Shown one piece after another: positions 18,755 through 27,932 of a stretch of DNA of 64,000 nucleotides. The notes under the pieces were generated by a model, which saw nothing but the letters and a program-made list of their open reading frames with translations, did not search any database and was not told the origin of the DNA. Both the position numbers and the translations under genes were made by a program. Within the stretch, counting starts at the first letter, position 1. Each line of letters begins with the position of its first letter. The stretch lies in NCBI GenBank assembly GCA_964342355.1, contig CAYFFG010000002.1, positions 124,001-188,000 on the forward strand, given 5' to 3'. The DNA comes from Hirschia sp964342355 (GTDB lineage Bacteria > Pseudomonadota > Alphaproteobacteria > Caulobacterales > Hyphomonadaceae).

Positions 18755-20718
18755 CAGATTGCCTCCCCCGCTTCAAAATCTGAAGACGCTATCGGACTGG
18801 AGACAGAGTGTACTGGTTTGCTGGAAGGGTCACGGCGAAGCGTTTCCTCCATGATATCCCGAGCAATCGGCGCCGCAGTGGATGACCCACCGCCACCATG
18901 ATCAACAACAACGACACACACATATTTGGGATCATCCGCCGGCGCATAAGAGACAAACAACGCGTGGTCCCTGAAACGCCACGGTAGGGCTTCATTCTTT
19001 AGAACGCCTGTTGCACGCTCAGCGGTTGTGATGCGCCGCACTTGCGCTGTTCCAGTTTTACCCGCTAAGCGCTTTCCATTTCCAACGTCACCTGCGCGCA
19101 TGGCCGTACCGCCAGCTTCAGAGGTCACCGCGAACATCCCGTTCCGCAAACGTTGAACGATTTCCTGGTCTGGCAGTTCAAAAACAGGCGCATTGGATTC
19201 CGGCGGCGCCATGCCTCCAACGAATAGATTTGGTGTGTGCGCATGATCCTCGCGCGCTATGCGCGCCGTCATAACAGCCAATTGCAGAGGCGACGTCGTG
19301 AGGTATCCCTGACCAATACCGTAGTTGAGCGTTTCCCCTTCATACCAGGGCTCACGCAGGTTTTCAGCTTTCCAGGCAGGGTCAGGCACGACCCCTTTTG
19401 CCCCGCCAGTCAGTCCCAACTCATAAACATGACCGATGCCGAAACGACGCGCCATGTCTGCAATCTTTTGAACCCCAACGCGGCGCGCAACTTCATAGAA
19501 ATAAACGTCACATGACTTCTGGATGCCAGTATGCAAGTCCATCGCGCCATGACCGCCGCGTTTCCAACAGTAGAAATCCCGTCCCCCGAACCAGGTTTTA
19601 CCACCGCAATAAATGCGCTCCTGCGGCGTCACGACACCAGCCTCTAGCGCAGCAGCGCCCACAACCATTTTGAAGGTTGAACCTGGCGGGTAAAGTCCGT
19701 CATACGCCTTGTGATAAAGAGGCGATTTTTCGTTTTCAAGGAGGAGATTGTACTTTGCTTGCGAGATACCGGATACAAAATCGTTCGGGTTAAACGCCGG
19801 CGTTGACGCCATAGCGATCAGTTCGCCAGTGCGGATGTCCATGACGACTGCGCTACCGGCTTCATCGCCAAAACGGTTGATCGCAAATTTCTGGATTTCA
19901 GCGTCGAAGCTTAAAACGATGTCGCCGCCATCTTTAGGAGCAACATCAGAACTATCTAATCGTTCGACCACACGACCAGCCGCGTTCACCGCCTCACGAC
20001 TAAACCCAGGTGATCCCCGCAGATAACTTTCAGCAAATTGTTCAATCCCCTGCCGACCTAAACGCATATCAGGGTGACGATAGATACGCTGCATACGCGA
20101 GCGAATCCCGCGCACAGCCGCGACATTCTGAGGATCAATGTTTAAGCGCGCGATTTCTTCAGCGACGACATTATCGAGTTCTTCGCGATTAGGGCGCGCC
20201 ACATAACCAATTGTGTGCGCGAACGCCGCTCCCATCGGGTAAGAGCGCAGCTCGCCCACCTCAGCGTAAACACCCTTAAATTCGGGCGCATGCACGTTGA
20301 TCTTGGAGAAATCTTCCCAGCTTAAATCATCCGCCACCGGAACCGGCACAAACCGCGCTTGTGATCGCGCCTGCACTAAAATCTGTCGCTTCTTCCGATC
20401 TGAAAGAGGAATATATCGGCTGATCCGCTCAACCGTACTTTGCAGATCATCCACCTCTTCAGGAACGACCATGACGTAGAAATTGCGCTTATTCGACGCG
20501 AGCTTCTGACCAAAGCGGTCATAAATCACTCCACGGCGCGCTGGCGCCGGATCTAAACGAATACGGTTCTCAGTCGCCAGTTCTGCGTATTCGTCCCCTT
20601 CAATCAATTGAAGTTGAATAAGGCGAGCGATTAATCCGCTCCACAACACGCCACCAACAGCGCCAGCGACTAAAGTGCGGCGGGTGAACTCTGAATCTTT
20701 ACTTCGGTTTGCGGTCAC
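18754..20718 (-). CDS. mrdA: Penicillin-binding protein 2 (peptidoglycan DD-transpeptidase)
   Basis: 654 residues. A single N-terminal anchor (GGVLWSGLIARLIQLQL region) is followed by the dimerisation/pedestal domain with RRGVIYDRFG, and the transpeptidase domain (about 270-620). Catalytic motifs are present: SxxK as PPGSTFKMVV, SxN as SCDVYFYE (Asn replaced by Asp, common in PBP2), and KTG as LAGKTGTAQV. It crosslinks lateral wall peptidoglycan with RodA. The start overlaps the mreD stop by four bases. Confidence 0.96.
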   Translation of the reverse strand: MTANRSKDSEFTRRTLVAGAVGGVLWSGLIARLIQLQLIEGDEYAELATENRIRLDPAPARRGVIYDRFGQKLASNKRNFYVMVVPEEVDDLQSTVERISRYIPLSDRKKRQILVQARSQARFVPVPVADDLSWEDFSKINVHAPEFKGVYAEVGELRSYPMGAAFAHTIGYVARPNREELDNVVAEEIARLNIDPQNVAAVRGIRSRMQRIYRHPDMRLGRQGIEQFAESYLRGSPGFSREAVNAAGRVVERLDSSDVAPKDGGDIVLSFDAEIQKFAINRFGDEAGSAVVMDIRTGELIAMASTPAFNPNDFVSGISQAKYNLLLENEKSPLYHKAYDGLYPPGSTFKMVVGAAALEAGVVTPQERIYCGGKTWFGGRDFYCWKRGGHGAMDLHTGIQKSCDVYFYEVARRVGVQKIADMARRFGIGHVYELGLTGGAKGVVPDPAWKAENLREPWYEGETLNYGIGQGYLTTSPLQLAVMTARIAREDHAHTPNLFVGGMAPPESNAPVFELPDQEIVQRLRNGMFAVTSEAGGTAMRAGDVGNGKRLAGKTGTAQVRRITTAERATGVLKNEALPWRFRDHALFVSYAPADDPKYVCVVVVDHGGGGSSTAAPIARDIMEETLRRDPSSKPVHSVSSPIASSDFEAGEAI

Positions 20719-21221
20719 AAAACTTCTCCCCTGTCCATGGGCGCAAACACGCCGCGACAGATGAAATAAAGGCCGCCAGTCAGCCAGAGTGATGCGATCA
20801 GACGCGAATCAATGACCTCGGCGCCGCCCGCAGTGTCGCCTGCGATCACCAATCCGAAAAGCCCTGAAATCAGCCCAAGGACCACCGCGACAAATTCAGA
20901 TGGAAGGGCATCAGATATTTTACGCAACTCACCATTCACAACCAGACCGGCTACATAAGCGCTGATAAATGCAAGCGGCCAAGCGCCCAACGGCGCATCT
21001 AAGAGGTAATCCTGCACAAACCCAATCATTACGAGACAGAGCGCCGCCCAAACCGACAAGTTCAAACGCGACCAGGCGATAGCCGCCCAAAAGCCGGCAA
21101 CCGGCCAAACACCCGTTAAGGGAAATGGCAGGTTCAGCATTGGCGGAGCCGTGCCCAGGACGCTTATTACCATCGCCAGCAGCGCGCTTGAGAACAGTCT
21201 TGCGCGGACCCAAAAGCTCAC
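20715..21221 (-). CDS. mreD: Rod shape-determining protein MreD
   Basis: 168 residues with five predicted membrane helices. The family is poorly conserved, but the position between mreC and mrdA, the size and the helix pattern (including PLGAWPLAFISAYVAGLVVNGELR) identify it. MreD bridges the MreB cytoskeleton and MreC/PBP2/RodA at the inner membrane. It overlaps mreC at its start and mrdA at its stop, each by four bases. Confidence 0.9.
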   Translation of the reverse strand: MSFWVRARLFSSALLAMVISVLGTAPPMLNLPFPLTGVWPVAGFWAAIAWSRLNLSVWAALCLVMIGFVQDYLLDAPLGAWPLAFISAYVAGLVVNGELRKISDALPSEFVAVVLGLISGLFGLVIAGDTAGGAEVIDSRLIASLWLTGGLYFICRGVFAPMDRGEVL

Positions 21222-22153
21222 TGTGCGCCACCTGTCGGTCCAGATTGCGCATCATGCGCAACCAACTCGGTCGTGAGCGTCTCTTCTGTATTTGGTTTCA
21301 ACGCAACGCCGTCATCGACTTCGATTTCTTCTGGCGCGACAAAGTTAGGCGGCGGCACTAACCGCACAAAGTCTACATCAGACCGGTCCATAGCCAGATC
21401 CAGTCGCCACCCGCTTTCATCACGGTGCGCAAACCCAACCGTCATACCGCGCTCAAACAATCCGTCATCGCCAGACGTGATCCACTCTTCGCCTTCAACA
21501 ATCAGGTCTGGTGTCTCTGCATGCATGAGCCTGGCGCCGGTTGTTTTGTCCCCAACCAGCAAAGCGCGGTCAAGCGATGTGCGCCCCATAACAGGAATAC
21601 GGCTGTTATAGTCAGTTACCAGCAATATGCGTGATGTGCGGTTTCCAGCTCTTACGACCCGCCCAATCAGACCATGCTGATTAACAGCGGCAAATCCATC
21701 GCTAACGCCGTGCACTTTCCCAGCATTCGCAAGTCGCGTCTGCGCAAACGGTCCATTGTGTTCAGCCACTATGCGCGCGGTCACACCGCCAATCTGCGGT
21801 TCTCCCATCAGGTCCAGCACTTCTTCATACTGCACCATACGTTGGGACATCGCGCGCGCCGTGTCGCGCCATTGACGTAAGGCGCGCACTTCGGCCTCTA
21901 GTTCTGTGATGCGGGCCTTAGACGCTTTACTGGCAAAAATCCATGTCAGACCCGACACCTGCTTTGTCGCAGTTTCCGAAATCTGGCTGGTGAGGTCATC
22001 CATTCGGGCGCGTGAATCGTTTAAAGACTTTCGCACATCCGTAGATGATTGAATCATCAGGAGACCAAGCAGCGACACAGCAATGCCTGCAATAACTGCC
22101 CGGCCCGCAAACCGCGGTTGCTGTTGAGAATATCGTCGAGACAGTCTCGACAT
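21218..22153 (-). CDS. mreC: Rod shape-determining protein MreC
   Basis: 311 residues: short cytoplasmic N-terminus, one membrane helix (AVIAGIAVSLLGLLMIQSS), a coiled coil (about 40-105), then the beta-barrel periplasmic domain with motifs typical of MreC (GVSDGFAAVNQHGLIGRVV, LLVTDYNSRIPVMG). MreC activates PBP2/RodA from the periplasm. Start at 22153 is chosen over two upstream in-frame ATGs because GGAGG lies 8 bp before it. The C-terminal about 50 residues are acidic and probably disordered. It lies 69 bp downstream of mreB. Confidence 0.94.
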   Translation of the reverse strand: MSRLSRRYSQQQPRFAGRAVIAGIAVSLLGLLMIQSSTDVRKSLNDSRARMDDLTSQISETATKQVSGLTWIFASKASKARITELEAEVRALRQWRDTARAMSQRMVQYEEVLDLMGEPQIGGVTARIVAEHNGPFAQTRLANAGKVHGVSDGFAAVNQHGLIGRVVRAGNRTSRILLVTDYNSRIPVMGRTSLDRALLVGDKTTGARLMHAETPDLIVEGEEWITSGDDGLFERGMTVGFAHRDESGWRLDLAMDRSDVDFVRLVPPPNFVAPEEIEVDDGVALKPNTEETLTTELVAHDAQSGPTGGAQ

Positions 22154-22222
22154 GGCGCTTGCCTCCATGTGTCCGCAATATGCGCGCAATCACGCACATA
22201 TCGCTTGACCATACTTCAGAAC

Positions 22223-23263
22223 CTAGACGTCAGGCGCCAGAACGTCTCTCATTCTGTCCATGTTCTCCAGCACTTCGCCGGACCCCTTAACCACACATTT
22301 CAGTGGGTCATCCGCTACTGTCACAGGTAACTGTGTACGCTCTTTTAACACGACGTCCAGATTACGAAGCAGTGCGCCACCACCAGTAAGCACAATTCCC
22401 TTGTCGACAATATCAGCAGCAAGTTCTGGCGGCATCGCTTCAAGCGCCTGTTTGACCGCGTCAACAATTTCCTGAACCGGGTCTTGTAAGGCCTTGGCCA
22501 CCATTGATTCGGAAATTGACGCTTCTTTTGGCACTCCATTCATTAGGTCACGCCCACGGATATCAAGAGCCATGCCCTTTCCGCTTTCAGGAGCCTTGGC
22601 CGTGCCGATTTCTTTCTTGATACGCTCAGCAGACGCTTCACCGATCAGGAGGTTTTCTTCGCGACGCAGGAAGTTGACGATGGCTTCATCCATCTTGTCA
22701 CCACCCATGCGCACAGATCTGGAATACACAATACCACGCAGCGATAGGACAGCGACTTCAGTCGTGCCACCACCAATGTCAACCACCATGGAGCCTGACG
22801 GCTCATCAATCGGAAGTCCGGCGCCGATCGCCGCAGCCATTGGTTCGTCAATCAGGTGAACTGTGCGAGCGCCCGCCATGAGAGCAGACTGGTGGATAGC
22901 TCGGCGCTCAACAGGCGTTGCGCCGGTCGGCACACAAATCACGATGACAGGCGAGATAAAGGAACGCTTGTTATGCACCTTCTGAATGAAGCGCTTAATC
23001 ATCTCTTCAGCGACTTCAAAGTCAGCGATCACACCATCACGCATCGGTCGGATGGCTTCCATGCCGAAAGGCGTTTTGCCAAGCATCGCTTTGGCTTCCG
23101 CGCCAACTGCATGGACAATCTTGCGACCGTTCTGTGTGACATAAGCGACAACGGACGGTTCGTCCAACATGACGCCCTGTCCCTTGACGTATACCAAGGT
23201 GTTGGCCGTTCCTAAGTCGATGGCCATATCGACGGACATCATGCCGAGTAGTTTACCAAACAT
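22223..23263 (-). CDS. mreB: Rod shape-determining actin homologue MreB
   Basis: 346 residues, the canonical MreB length. Actin-fold motifs: phosphate 1 DLGTANTLVYVKGQGVVL-like start (here ending GVMLDEPS), phosphate 2 DIGGGTTEVAVLSLRGIV, and the adenosine motif TGGGALLRNLD. The cytoplasmic filament guides the elongation machinery encoded downstream. First gene of the mreBCD-mrdA-rodA operon; a 246-bp upstream region with no gene separates it from the divergent MFS gene and should hold its promoter. Confidence 0.98.
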   Translation of the reverse strand: MFGKLLGMMSVDMAIDLGTANTLVYVKGQGVMLDEPSVVAYVTQNGRKIVHAVGAEAKAMLGKTPFGMEAIRPMRDGVIADFEVAEEMIKRFIQKVHNKRSFISPVIVICVPTGATPVERRAIHQSALMAGARTVHLIDEPMAAAIGAGLPIDEPSGSMVVDIGGGTTEVAVLSLRGIVYSRSVRMGGDKMDEAIVNFLRREENLLIGEASAERIKKEIGTAKAPESGKGMALDIRGRDLMNGVPKEASISESMVAKALQDPVQEIVDAVKQALEAMPPELAADIVDKGIVLTGGGALLRNLDVVLKERTQLPVTVADDPLKCVVKGSGEVLENMDRMRDVLAPDV

Positions 23264-23509
23264 ACTTTACTTTGTTCCCGCTCTTGACGGTACGATCCGT
23301 CTTATCTCCTGTTAACCCTACGCCTTGTATACCTCATTGCCGTTGAATAAGCATTAAAGCAAGAGAGTTGATCACATGCTTTTCGCTTAATATGGAACAT
23401 AGAGTCCATTCTTTCACCAAAATCCACATTTCCGCCCAGGGCTGGCCTTTCAGGCCGGATGCAGGAATAGTCCTCAGCCTCCGCCCCATTAAGAAACGAA
23501 CGAACGCAT

Positions 23510-24763
23510 ATGACCCAGTCCAGATTTGCTGCGTTTTCTAATCTGCCGTTTTTAAAATATTTTATCGCTCGGTTCTGTACCAGCTTTGCAACTCAGATCC
23601 TCGCTGTCTCCATCGCTTGGCAAATGTATGACAACACCAAGGACCCTGCGCTCTTGGGGTTCATAGGTCTGGTCCAATTTGCACCTGCTCTGTTACTCGT
23701 CCTGGTGACGGGTGTTGTGGCCGATAAATTTGGTCGCAGACTGGTCATGTCTGGTTCGATCTTTGTCGAGACGCTGTGTTCCGCCATCATTCTGGCGCTT
23801 GCAGTTACGGGATATTTCTCACCCGGAGTGATTTTAGGCGTCCTGACACTTTTCAGGGTCGCACGCGCCTTCTTTGGACCGTCTTCGTCTGCTCTCGTCG
23901 TCAATCTGGTGCCGGAAAAGGATTTTGCCAACGCCGTTGCATGGAACTCGTCTGCCTGGCAATCGGCGACAATTGTCGGTCCTGTTGCGGGCGGTTTGTT
24001 ATATGACGCCTCCCCCGTGGTGGCTTACACTGCGTCGACAATTCTGTTCGCAACAGGCTTTATTCTTATCGCCAGCATCCCTAAACCCGCGCAACGCAAA
24101 TCAACACAACCGACCACCCTCGATACGCTGCTGGGCGGTTTTAAATACATATTCCGAGAGAAAGTTGTCTTAGGTGCGATATCGCTGGATCTTTTTGCGG
24201 TCCTTCTGGGCGGCGCTATTGCTCTCCTACCCGTTTATGCCCGCGACATACTTGAGCTTGGACCTTCCGGGCTGGGCTTGCTGCGCGCAGCGCCAGGCAT
24301 TGGCGCTATCCTGACAGTCGCACTCATTACCTCTTTCCCCATCCATAAACATGCCGGCCTGATCATGTTCGTCTGCGTCGCCTTCTTTGGACTGTGCACA
24401 GCCATATTTGGCTTTTCAACAATCACCTGGGTGTCCGTATTGGTCCTGGGCCTTGTCGGCGCATTTGACATGATCTCGGTTTATGTGCGCGGCGCTCTTA
24501 TTCAATTGTGGACGCCAGATGAACTGCGTGGCCGCGTTAGCGCGGTCAATTCCGTATTTGTTGGCGCATCGAATGAATTAGGCGAATTTCGTGCGGGCAT
24601 GATGGCCGCATGGCTAGGCGCAGTGCCTGCCGTAGTCATAGGCGGCATTGGCGCTGTTGGCATTGCCGGCGTATGGGCGTTCCTTTTCCCGGAAATGCGT
24701 AAAATCCAGACATTAGAAGCGCCAGACCGTCTCAAAGAACAATCTGGCGCTCAAAAAGAATAA
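23510..24763 (+). CDS. Major facilitator superfamily transporter (EntS-like)
   Basis: 417 residues with about twelve membrane helices. The loop 2-3 motif reads VADKFGRRLVMSG (MFS motif A). The start FLKYFIARFCTSFATQILAVSIAWQMY and the RGALIQLWTPDELRGRVSAVNSVF segment resemble the EntS/MFS_3 exporter group. Substrate is unknown. It is transcribed from the mreB divergent region and converges on leuA with 15 bp between stops. The ribosome-binding site before the ATG is weak. Confidence 0.82.
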   Translation: MTQSRFAAFSNLPFLKYFIARFCTSFATQILAVSIAWQMYDNTKDPALLGFIGLVQFAPALLLVLVTGVVADKFGRRLVMSGSIFVETLCSAIILALAVTGYFSPGVILGVLTLFRVARAFFGPSSSALVVNLVPEKDFANAVAWNSSAWQSATIVGPVAGGLLYDASPVVAYTASTILFATGFILIASIPKPAQRKSTQPTTLDTLLGGFKYIFREKVVLGAISLDLFAVLLGGAIALLPVYARDILELGPSGLGLLRAAPGIGAILTVALITSFPIHKHAGLIMFVCVAFFGLCTAIFGFSTITWVSVLVLGLVGAFDMISVYVRGALIQLWTPDELRGRVSAVNSVFVGASNELGEFRAGMMAAWLGAVPAVVIGGIGAVGIAGVWAFLFPEMRKIQTLEAPDRLKEQSGAQKE

Positions 24764-24778
24764 TCTGAACGGGGTGTG

Positions 24779-26314
24779 CTAAGCCGCCGTCGCCTTTGAA
24801 CGACGGATCTCCAACTTGTTCATCGCATGGATGTACGCTTTAGCAGACGCAACCAGCGTGTCAGGATCAGAGGACTTACCCGTTGCAACCAGCCCGTCTT
24901 CGCTTAAACGCACTGAGACCGTCGCCTGAGCATCCGTACCTTCTGTTACAGCATGCACCTGGTAAAGCTCCAGCTTCGTGTCGTTTGGCGCAATCTTTCT
25001 GATAGCGTTGAACACTGCGTCGACAGGTCCGTTGCCCTCTGCGATTGCGTTCTTTGGTTGACCGTCGACAATCAGTTCCAGCTCAGCAGTTTGAGGCCCG
25101 TTGGTCCCTGCCATCACTTTCAACGATTGAAGCTGCATCCGCTCCTTGGCGCCGGACAACTGATCATCAACCAATGCGATAATGTCTTCGTCGAAAACGT
25201 GCTTTTTCTTGTCAGCCAGCGCTTTAAACCGGCCAAACGCATCGTTCAGCGTGTCCTGATCCAGCTCATAGCCCAGATTAACAAGCTTATCACGGAATGC
25301 GTTACGACCAGACAGTTTGCCCAACACCAAAGACGTAGCGGACACACCGACATCTTCCGGGTTCATGATTTCATAGGTCTGGTTGTTCTTCAGCATCCCA
25401 TCCTGGTGGATGCCGCTTTCATGCGCAAAAGCGTTCTTGCCCACAATCGCCTTGTTGTACTGGACCGGAAAGCCGGTGATCTGAGAGACCATTTTCGATG
25501 CGCGTGACAATTTCGTTGTGTCGATGTTGGTCTCAAACGGCAAAGTATCCTTGCGCACTTTCAGCGCCATGACGACTTCTTCTAGGGCCGCATTTCCTGC
25601 GCGTTCGCCCAACCCATTGATGGCGCATTCAATCTGACGCGCCCCGCCGGTCACACCTGCAAGCGAGTTGGCGACCGCCAACCCTAAATCGTTGTGGCAA
25701 TGTGTCGACCAGATAACTTTATCTGCATTGTGGACAGTCTCAATCAGGCGGCGAAACAGATTACCGTATTCTTCTGGGTGCGAATAACCGACCGTATCTG
25801 GGATGTTGATTGTGGTGGCGCCAGATGCGATCGCCGCATCACAGCAACGTACCAGAAATTCCCAGTCTGTGCGGGTTGCGTCTTCTGGCGACCACTCCAC
25901 ATCATCAACAAGGTTACGCGCTTGCGCGACGGAACGTCCAACAGCTTCCAATACGGCATTCTCACCCATTTTCAGCTTGTGCTTCATGTGCACAGGACTG
26001 GTTGAGATAAATGTATGGATACGAGGACGCGCCGCCTTGCGCACAGCTTCGCCCGCTCGCTCGATGTCCGCTGGTGTTGAGCGCGCCAATCCGCAGATAA
26101 CAATATCATTGGCGCGTTCGGCGATGGATGAAACGCATTCAAAATCACCAGACGATGCTGCAGGGAAACCGGCTTCGATAATATCGACGCCCATTTCTTC
26201 CAGTAATTCAGCCAGCTCCAGTTTTTCGCGCAGCGTCATAGACGCGCCAGGGGACTGTTCGCCATCTCGCATGGTTGTATCGAAAATGCGTACGTGTTCG
26301 TTCTTTTGGGTCAT
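24779..26314 (-). CDS. leuA: 2-isopropylmalate synthase
   Basis: 511 residues. It condenses acetyl-CoA with 2-oxoisovalerate, the first committed step of leucine synthesis. The N-terminal catalytic barrel shows FDTTMRDGEQSPGASM, the metal-binding HCHNDLGLA and NGLGERAGNAALEEV; a C-terminal allosteric LeuA domain (about 370-500) binds leucine for feedback inhibition. The 5' side carries a promoter, a Leu-rich leader peptide and overlapping hairpins (see the leader entries), indicating control by leucine supply. Other leu genes are not nearby; leuA stands alone as often in proteobacteria outside the enterics. Confidence 0.97.
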   Translation of the reverse strand: MTQKNEHVRIFDTTMRDGEQSPGASMTLREKLELAELLEEMGVDIIEAGFPAASSGDFECVSSIAERANDIVICGLARSTPADIERAGEAVRKAARPRIHTFISTSPVHMKHKLKMGENAVLEAVGRSVAQARNLVDDVEWSPEDATRTDWEFLVRCCDAAIASGATTINIPDTVGYSHPEEYGNLFRRLIETVHNADKVIWSTHCHNDLGLAVANSLAGVTGGARQIECAINGLGERAGNAALEEVVMALKVRKDTLPFETNIDTTKLSRASKMVSQITGFPVQYNKAIVGKNAFAHESGIHQDGMLKNNQTYEIMNPEDVGVSATSLVLGKLSGRNAFRDKLVNLGYELDQDTLNDAFGRFKALADKKKHVFDEDIIALVDDQLSGAKERMQLQSLKVMAGTNGPQTAELELIVDGQPKNAIAEGNGPVDAVFNAIRKIAPNDTKLELYQVHAVTEGTDAQATVSVRLSEDGLVATGKSSDPDTLVASAKAYIHAMNKLEIRRSKATAA

Positions 26315-26337
26315 ATCTGTGACTCGATTATTCTGGT

Positions 26338-26446
26338 GGTTCTTTGTTTATCTTCCTCAAGAACCCCTGGACACGCGCCGGGACAGAGCCGGCTTTTAAG
26401 CCAAACGCATCCAGGGGCTTCTAAGGAGAAGCCCCACGAGCAACAT
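26338..26446 (-). promoter_or_regulatory. Leucine-responsive leader (attenuator-like) upstream of leuA
   Basis: Four RNA segments can pair in alternative ways on the minus-strand transcript. Segment 1 (26427-26435, inside the leader Leu codons) pairs perfectly over 9 bp with segment 2 (26414-26422). Segment 2, extended to 26410, instead pairs with segment 3 (26360-26371). The end of segment 3 (26359-26365) pairs over 7 bp with segment 4 (26338-26344). A further GCCGG/CCGGC hairpin lies at 26377-26393. A ribosome stalled at the Leu codons would cover segment 1, free segment 2 to pair with segment 3, and so break 3:4. No U-tract follows 3:4, which ends 24 nt before the leuA ATG, so control may act on translation initiation rather than by a classical terminator. 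Confidence 0.65.
26396..26446 (-). CDS. leuA leader peptide
   Basis: A 16-residue frame, MLLVGLLLRSPWMRLA, ends in TAA. Six of its 16 residues are Leu, with clusters LL and LLL encoded by TTG, CTC, CTT, CTC and CTT. It starts about 24 nt after the predicted transcription start and its codons overlap hairpin segment 1. No strong Shine-Dalgarno precedes the ATG. The Leu richness, position and hairpin context identify it as a leader peptide for leucine-sensing attenuation. Confidence 0.7.
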   Translation of the reverse strand: MLLVGLLLRSPWMRLA

Positions 26447-26476
26447 GGATATGCCGGTATGATTACGCATGCAGCG

Positions 26477-26506
26477 TATATCGGGCGCAACACATATAAG
26501 TGTCAA
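26477..26506 (-). promoter_or_regulatory. Predicted leuA promoter
   Basis: On the minus strand a perfect -35 box TTGACA (26506-26501) is followed after 18 bp by GATATA (26482-26477). It lies between the stop of the upstream TVP38-family gene (also minus strand) and the leader peptide, so leuA has its own promoter. The predicted start is near 26470. Confidence 0.55.
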
Positions 26507-26513
26507 CTGCTAT

Positions 26514-27356
26514 TCATGCAGATGAATTGGATTTATTCGGTACGGACTCGTCAGTTTCATCCGGTAGCGCATCTGGAGATTCAGAAGTCTGTAAAGGTGT
26601 CGCTTCTGCTTTTTCGTCCACCTGCCGCCTGGAAAACAGCATTAACGGCGCCCACAACACAAACGCCAAAACTATCGCCGCCACAGCTGTCCAGGGATTG
26701 CCTCGAATGGCGGCCATAACGGCCTGACCGCCGAAAGCGACAATTGCGGTCTTCGGCAGAACGCCAATGGCAGCCCCGGCCATAAACCGCCAAAACCGCG
26801 CATGGCTTACGCCGAACGCCATATTGACGACGATGAATGGCGCCGTTGGCACATTGCGAACAATCATCGACGCCATGAAATCATTTTTGCCGATGAATTT
26901 CGAAAGCCGGTTCACACCGTCTCCGCCATATTTACGGACAGTGTCGACCCCAACTCGACGACCGACCCAGAAAGTCAGCGCACAGGACACCATTGTGGCA
27001 ATCCACGCAAAAAGAAACCCTTTAACCGGCCCAAATGCAACGACAGCCGCTGCGATCAATCCAAACTGTGGCGCACCGATAAAAGCAGCCGCACAGAACA
27101 TCGCAATGACAGCTGGAAGCCCAAGCGGATGATCGCGCAATGACAGCAAAGCGTTTTGTACGCTCGACCAGACACCTTCGCCAGATTCCCCACTCATCAC
27201 GACAAGTTTGCCGACAACAAGAATCGCCGCCATGCCCGCAAAAAGTCCTGCGGTCACAATGACTGCCCGCCAGGCAGTCTTGTCCATACGATTGAGAAAC
27301 TCGAAAATAGGCGACATTTCCGCCGTTTGCGCGACCAGACGATGCCAGTCAAGCAA
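26514..27356 (-). CDS. TVP38/TMEM64 family inner membrane protein (VTT domain)
   Basis: 280 residues. After a first membrane helix (AVIVTAGLFAGMAAILVVGKLVV), the VTT/SNARE-associated domain spans about 65-225 and contains the family features: GLPAVIAMFCAAAF, a re-entrant GPVKGFLFAWIATMVSCALTF region, and RNVPTAPFIVVNMAFG, ending with GALPKTA-like GVLPKTAIVAFGG. Such proteins are DedA relatives proposed to move lipids or lipid carriers across the inner membrane. The C-terminal about 40 residues are acidic and cytoplasmic. Function here is unproven. Confidence 0.87.
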   Translation of the reverse strand: MLDWHRLVAQTAEMSPIFEFLNRMDKTAWRAVIVTAGLFAGMAAILVVGKLVVMSGESGEGVWSSVQNALLSLRDHPLGLPAVIAMFCAAAFIGAPQFGLIAAAVVAFGPVKGFLFAWIATMVSCALTFWVGRRVGVDTVRKYGGDGVNRLSKFIGKNDFMASMIVRNVPTAPFIVVNMAFGVSHARFWRFMAGAAIGVLPKTAIVAFGGQAVMAAIRGNPWTAVAAIVLAFVLWAPLMLFSRRQVDEKAEATPLQTSESPDALPDETDESVPNKSNSSA

Positions 27357-27386
27357 ATTTGTCGGTTAATCTCTGACTTGTTTAAG

Positions 27387-27833
27387 CTAAAATTCAGCGC
27401 AACTTCCTACGCGGCGCGCATCGCTGGAAACCAACAATTCGGATTGCTCGCCAAACAGAGCTGTCTGTGAGCCAGTCTTGAGTTGAATATTGGTTGCGCT
27501 GGAGACAATTTCCGCCGGCGTGCTTTGATCTGCACACGACAGGATGAAGCTAAAGCCCGCCTCTTTTGTGGTTACATCTTCTGCGCGGCAGTCGCGGCGC
27601 ATTTCATGAATAAAGTCCTCAAGCGTCAGTCCATTTTCATGTACTGGCAAACAAAAGGCGCCATGCAGAATTGTTTCGTTACGCGTATCAGTAACAGAGT
27701 GTGACCACTCCCATGCGCCAGACTGAAGCTGCAAGAAATGGCTGTTATCGCGTTGAGGCGCAGCAAGCGCAGCGGACATGGCAAGTGAAATTGCAATAAT
27801 CGTTGATATCGCCATTAAGACTTTAGTTTGCAT
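27387..27833 (-). CDS. Secreted protein, DUF3617-like
   Basis: 148 residues with a clear Sec signal peptide (cleavage after SAALAA, about residue 25). The mature part begins with a short amphipathic stretch and the LQSGAWEWSHSV motif, followed by conserved-looking Cys residues at CLP, DCRAED, LSCAD and GSCAEF. A GxWE motif followed by two or more cysteines is typical of DUF3617 periplasmic proteins, whose function is unknown. It is 30 bp upstream of the TVP38 gene on the same strand, so the two may be co-transcribed. Confidence 0.55.
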   Translation of the reverse strand: MQTKVLMAISTIIAISLAMSAALAAPQRDNSHFLQLQSGAWEWSHSVTDTRNETILHGAFCLPVHENGLTLEDFIHEMRRDCRAEDVTTKEAGFSFILSCADQSTPAEIVSSATNIQLKTGSQTALFGEQSELLVSSDARRVGSCAEF

Positions 27834-27932
27834 GTCCGCCTCAAATATTTCCCCTGGAAAACTCTCCTTTGAATCTAGTGCTTTGATTGGGGCGACAAAG
27901 GGGCGGATACGAGTCTCAACTTGGTTTTTGCG

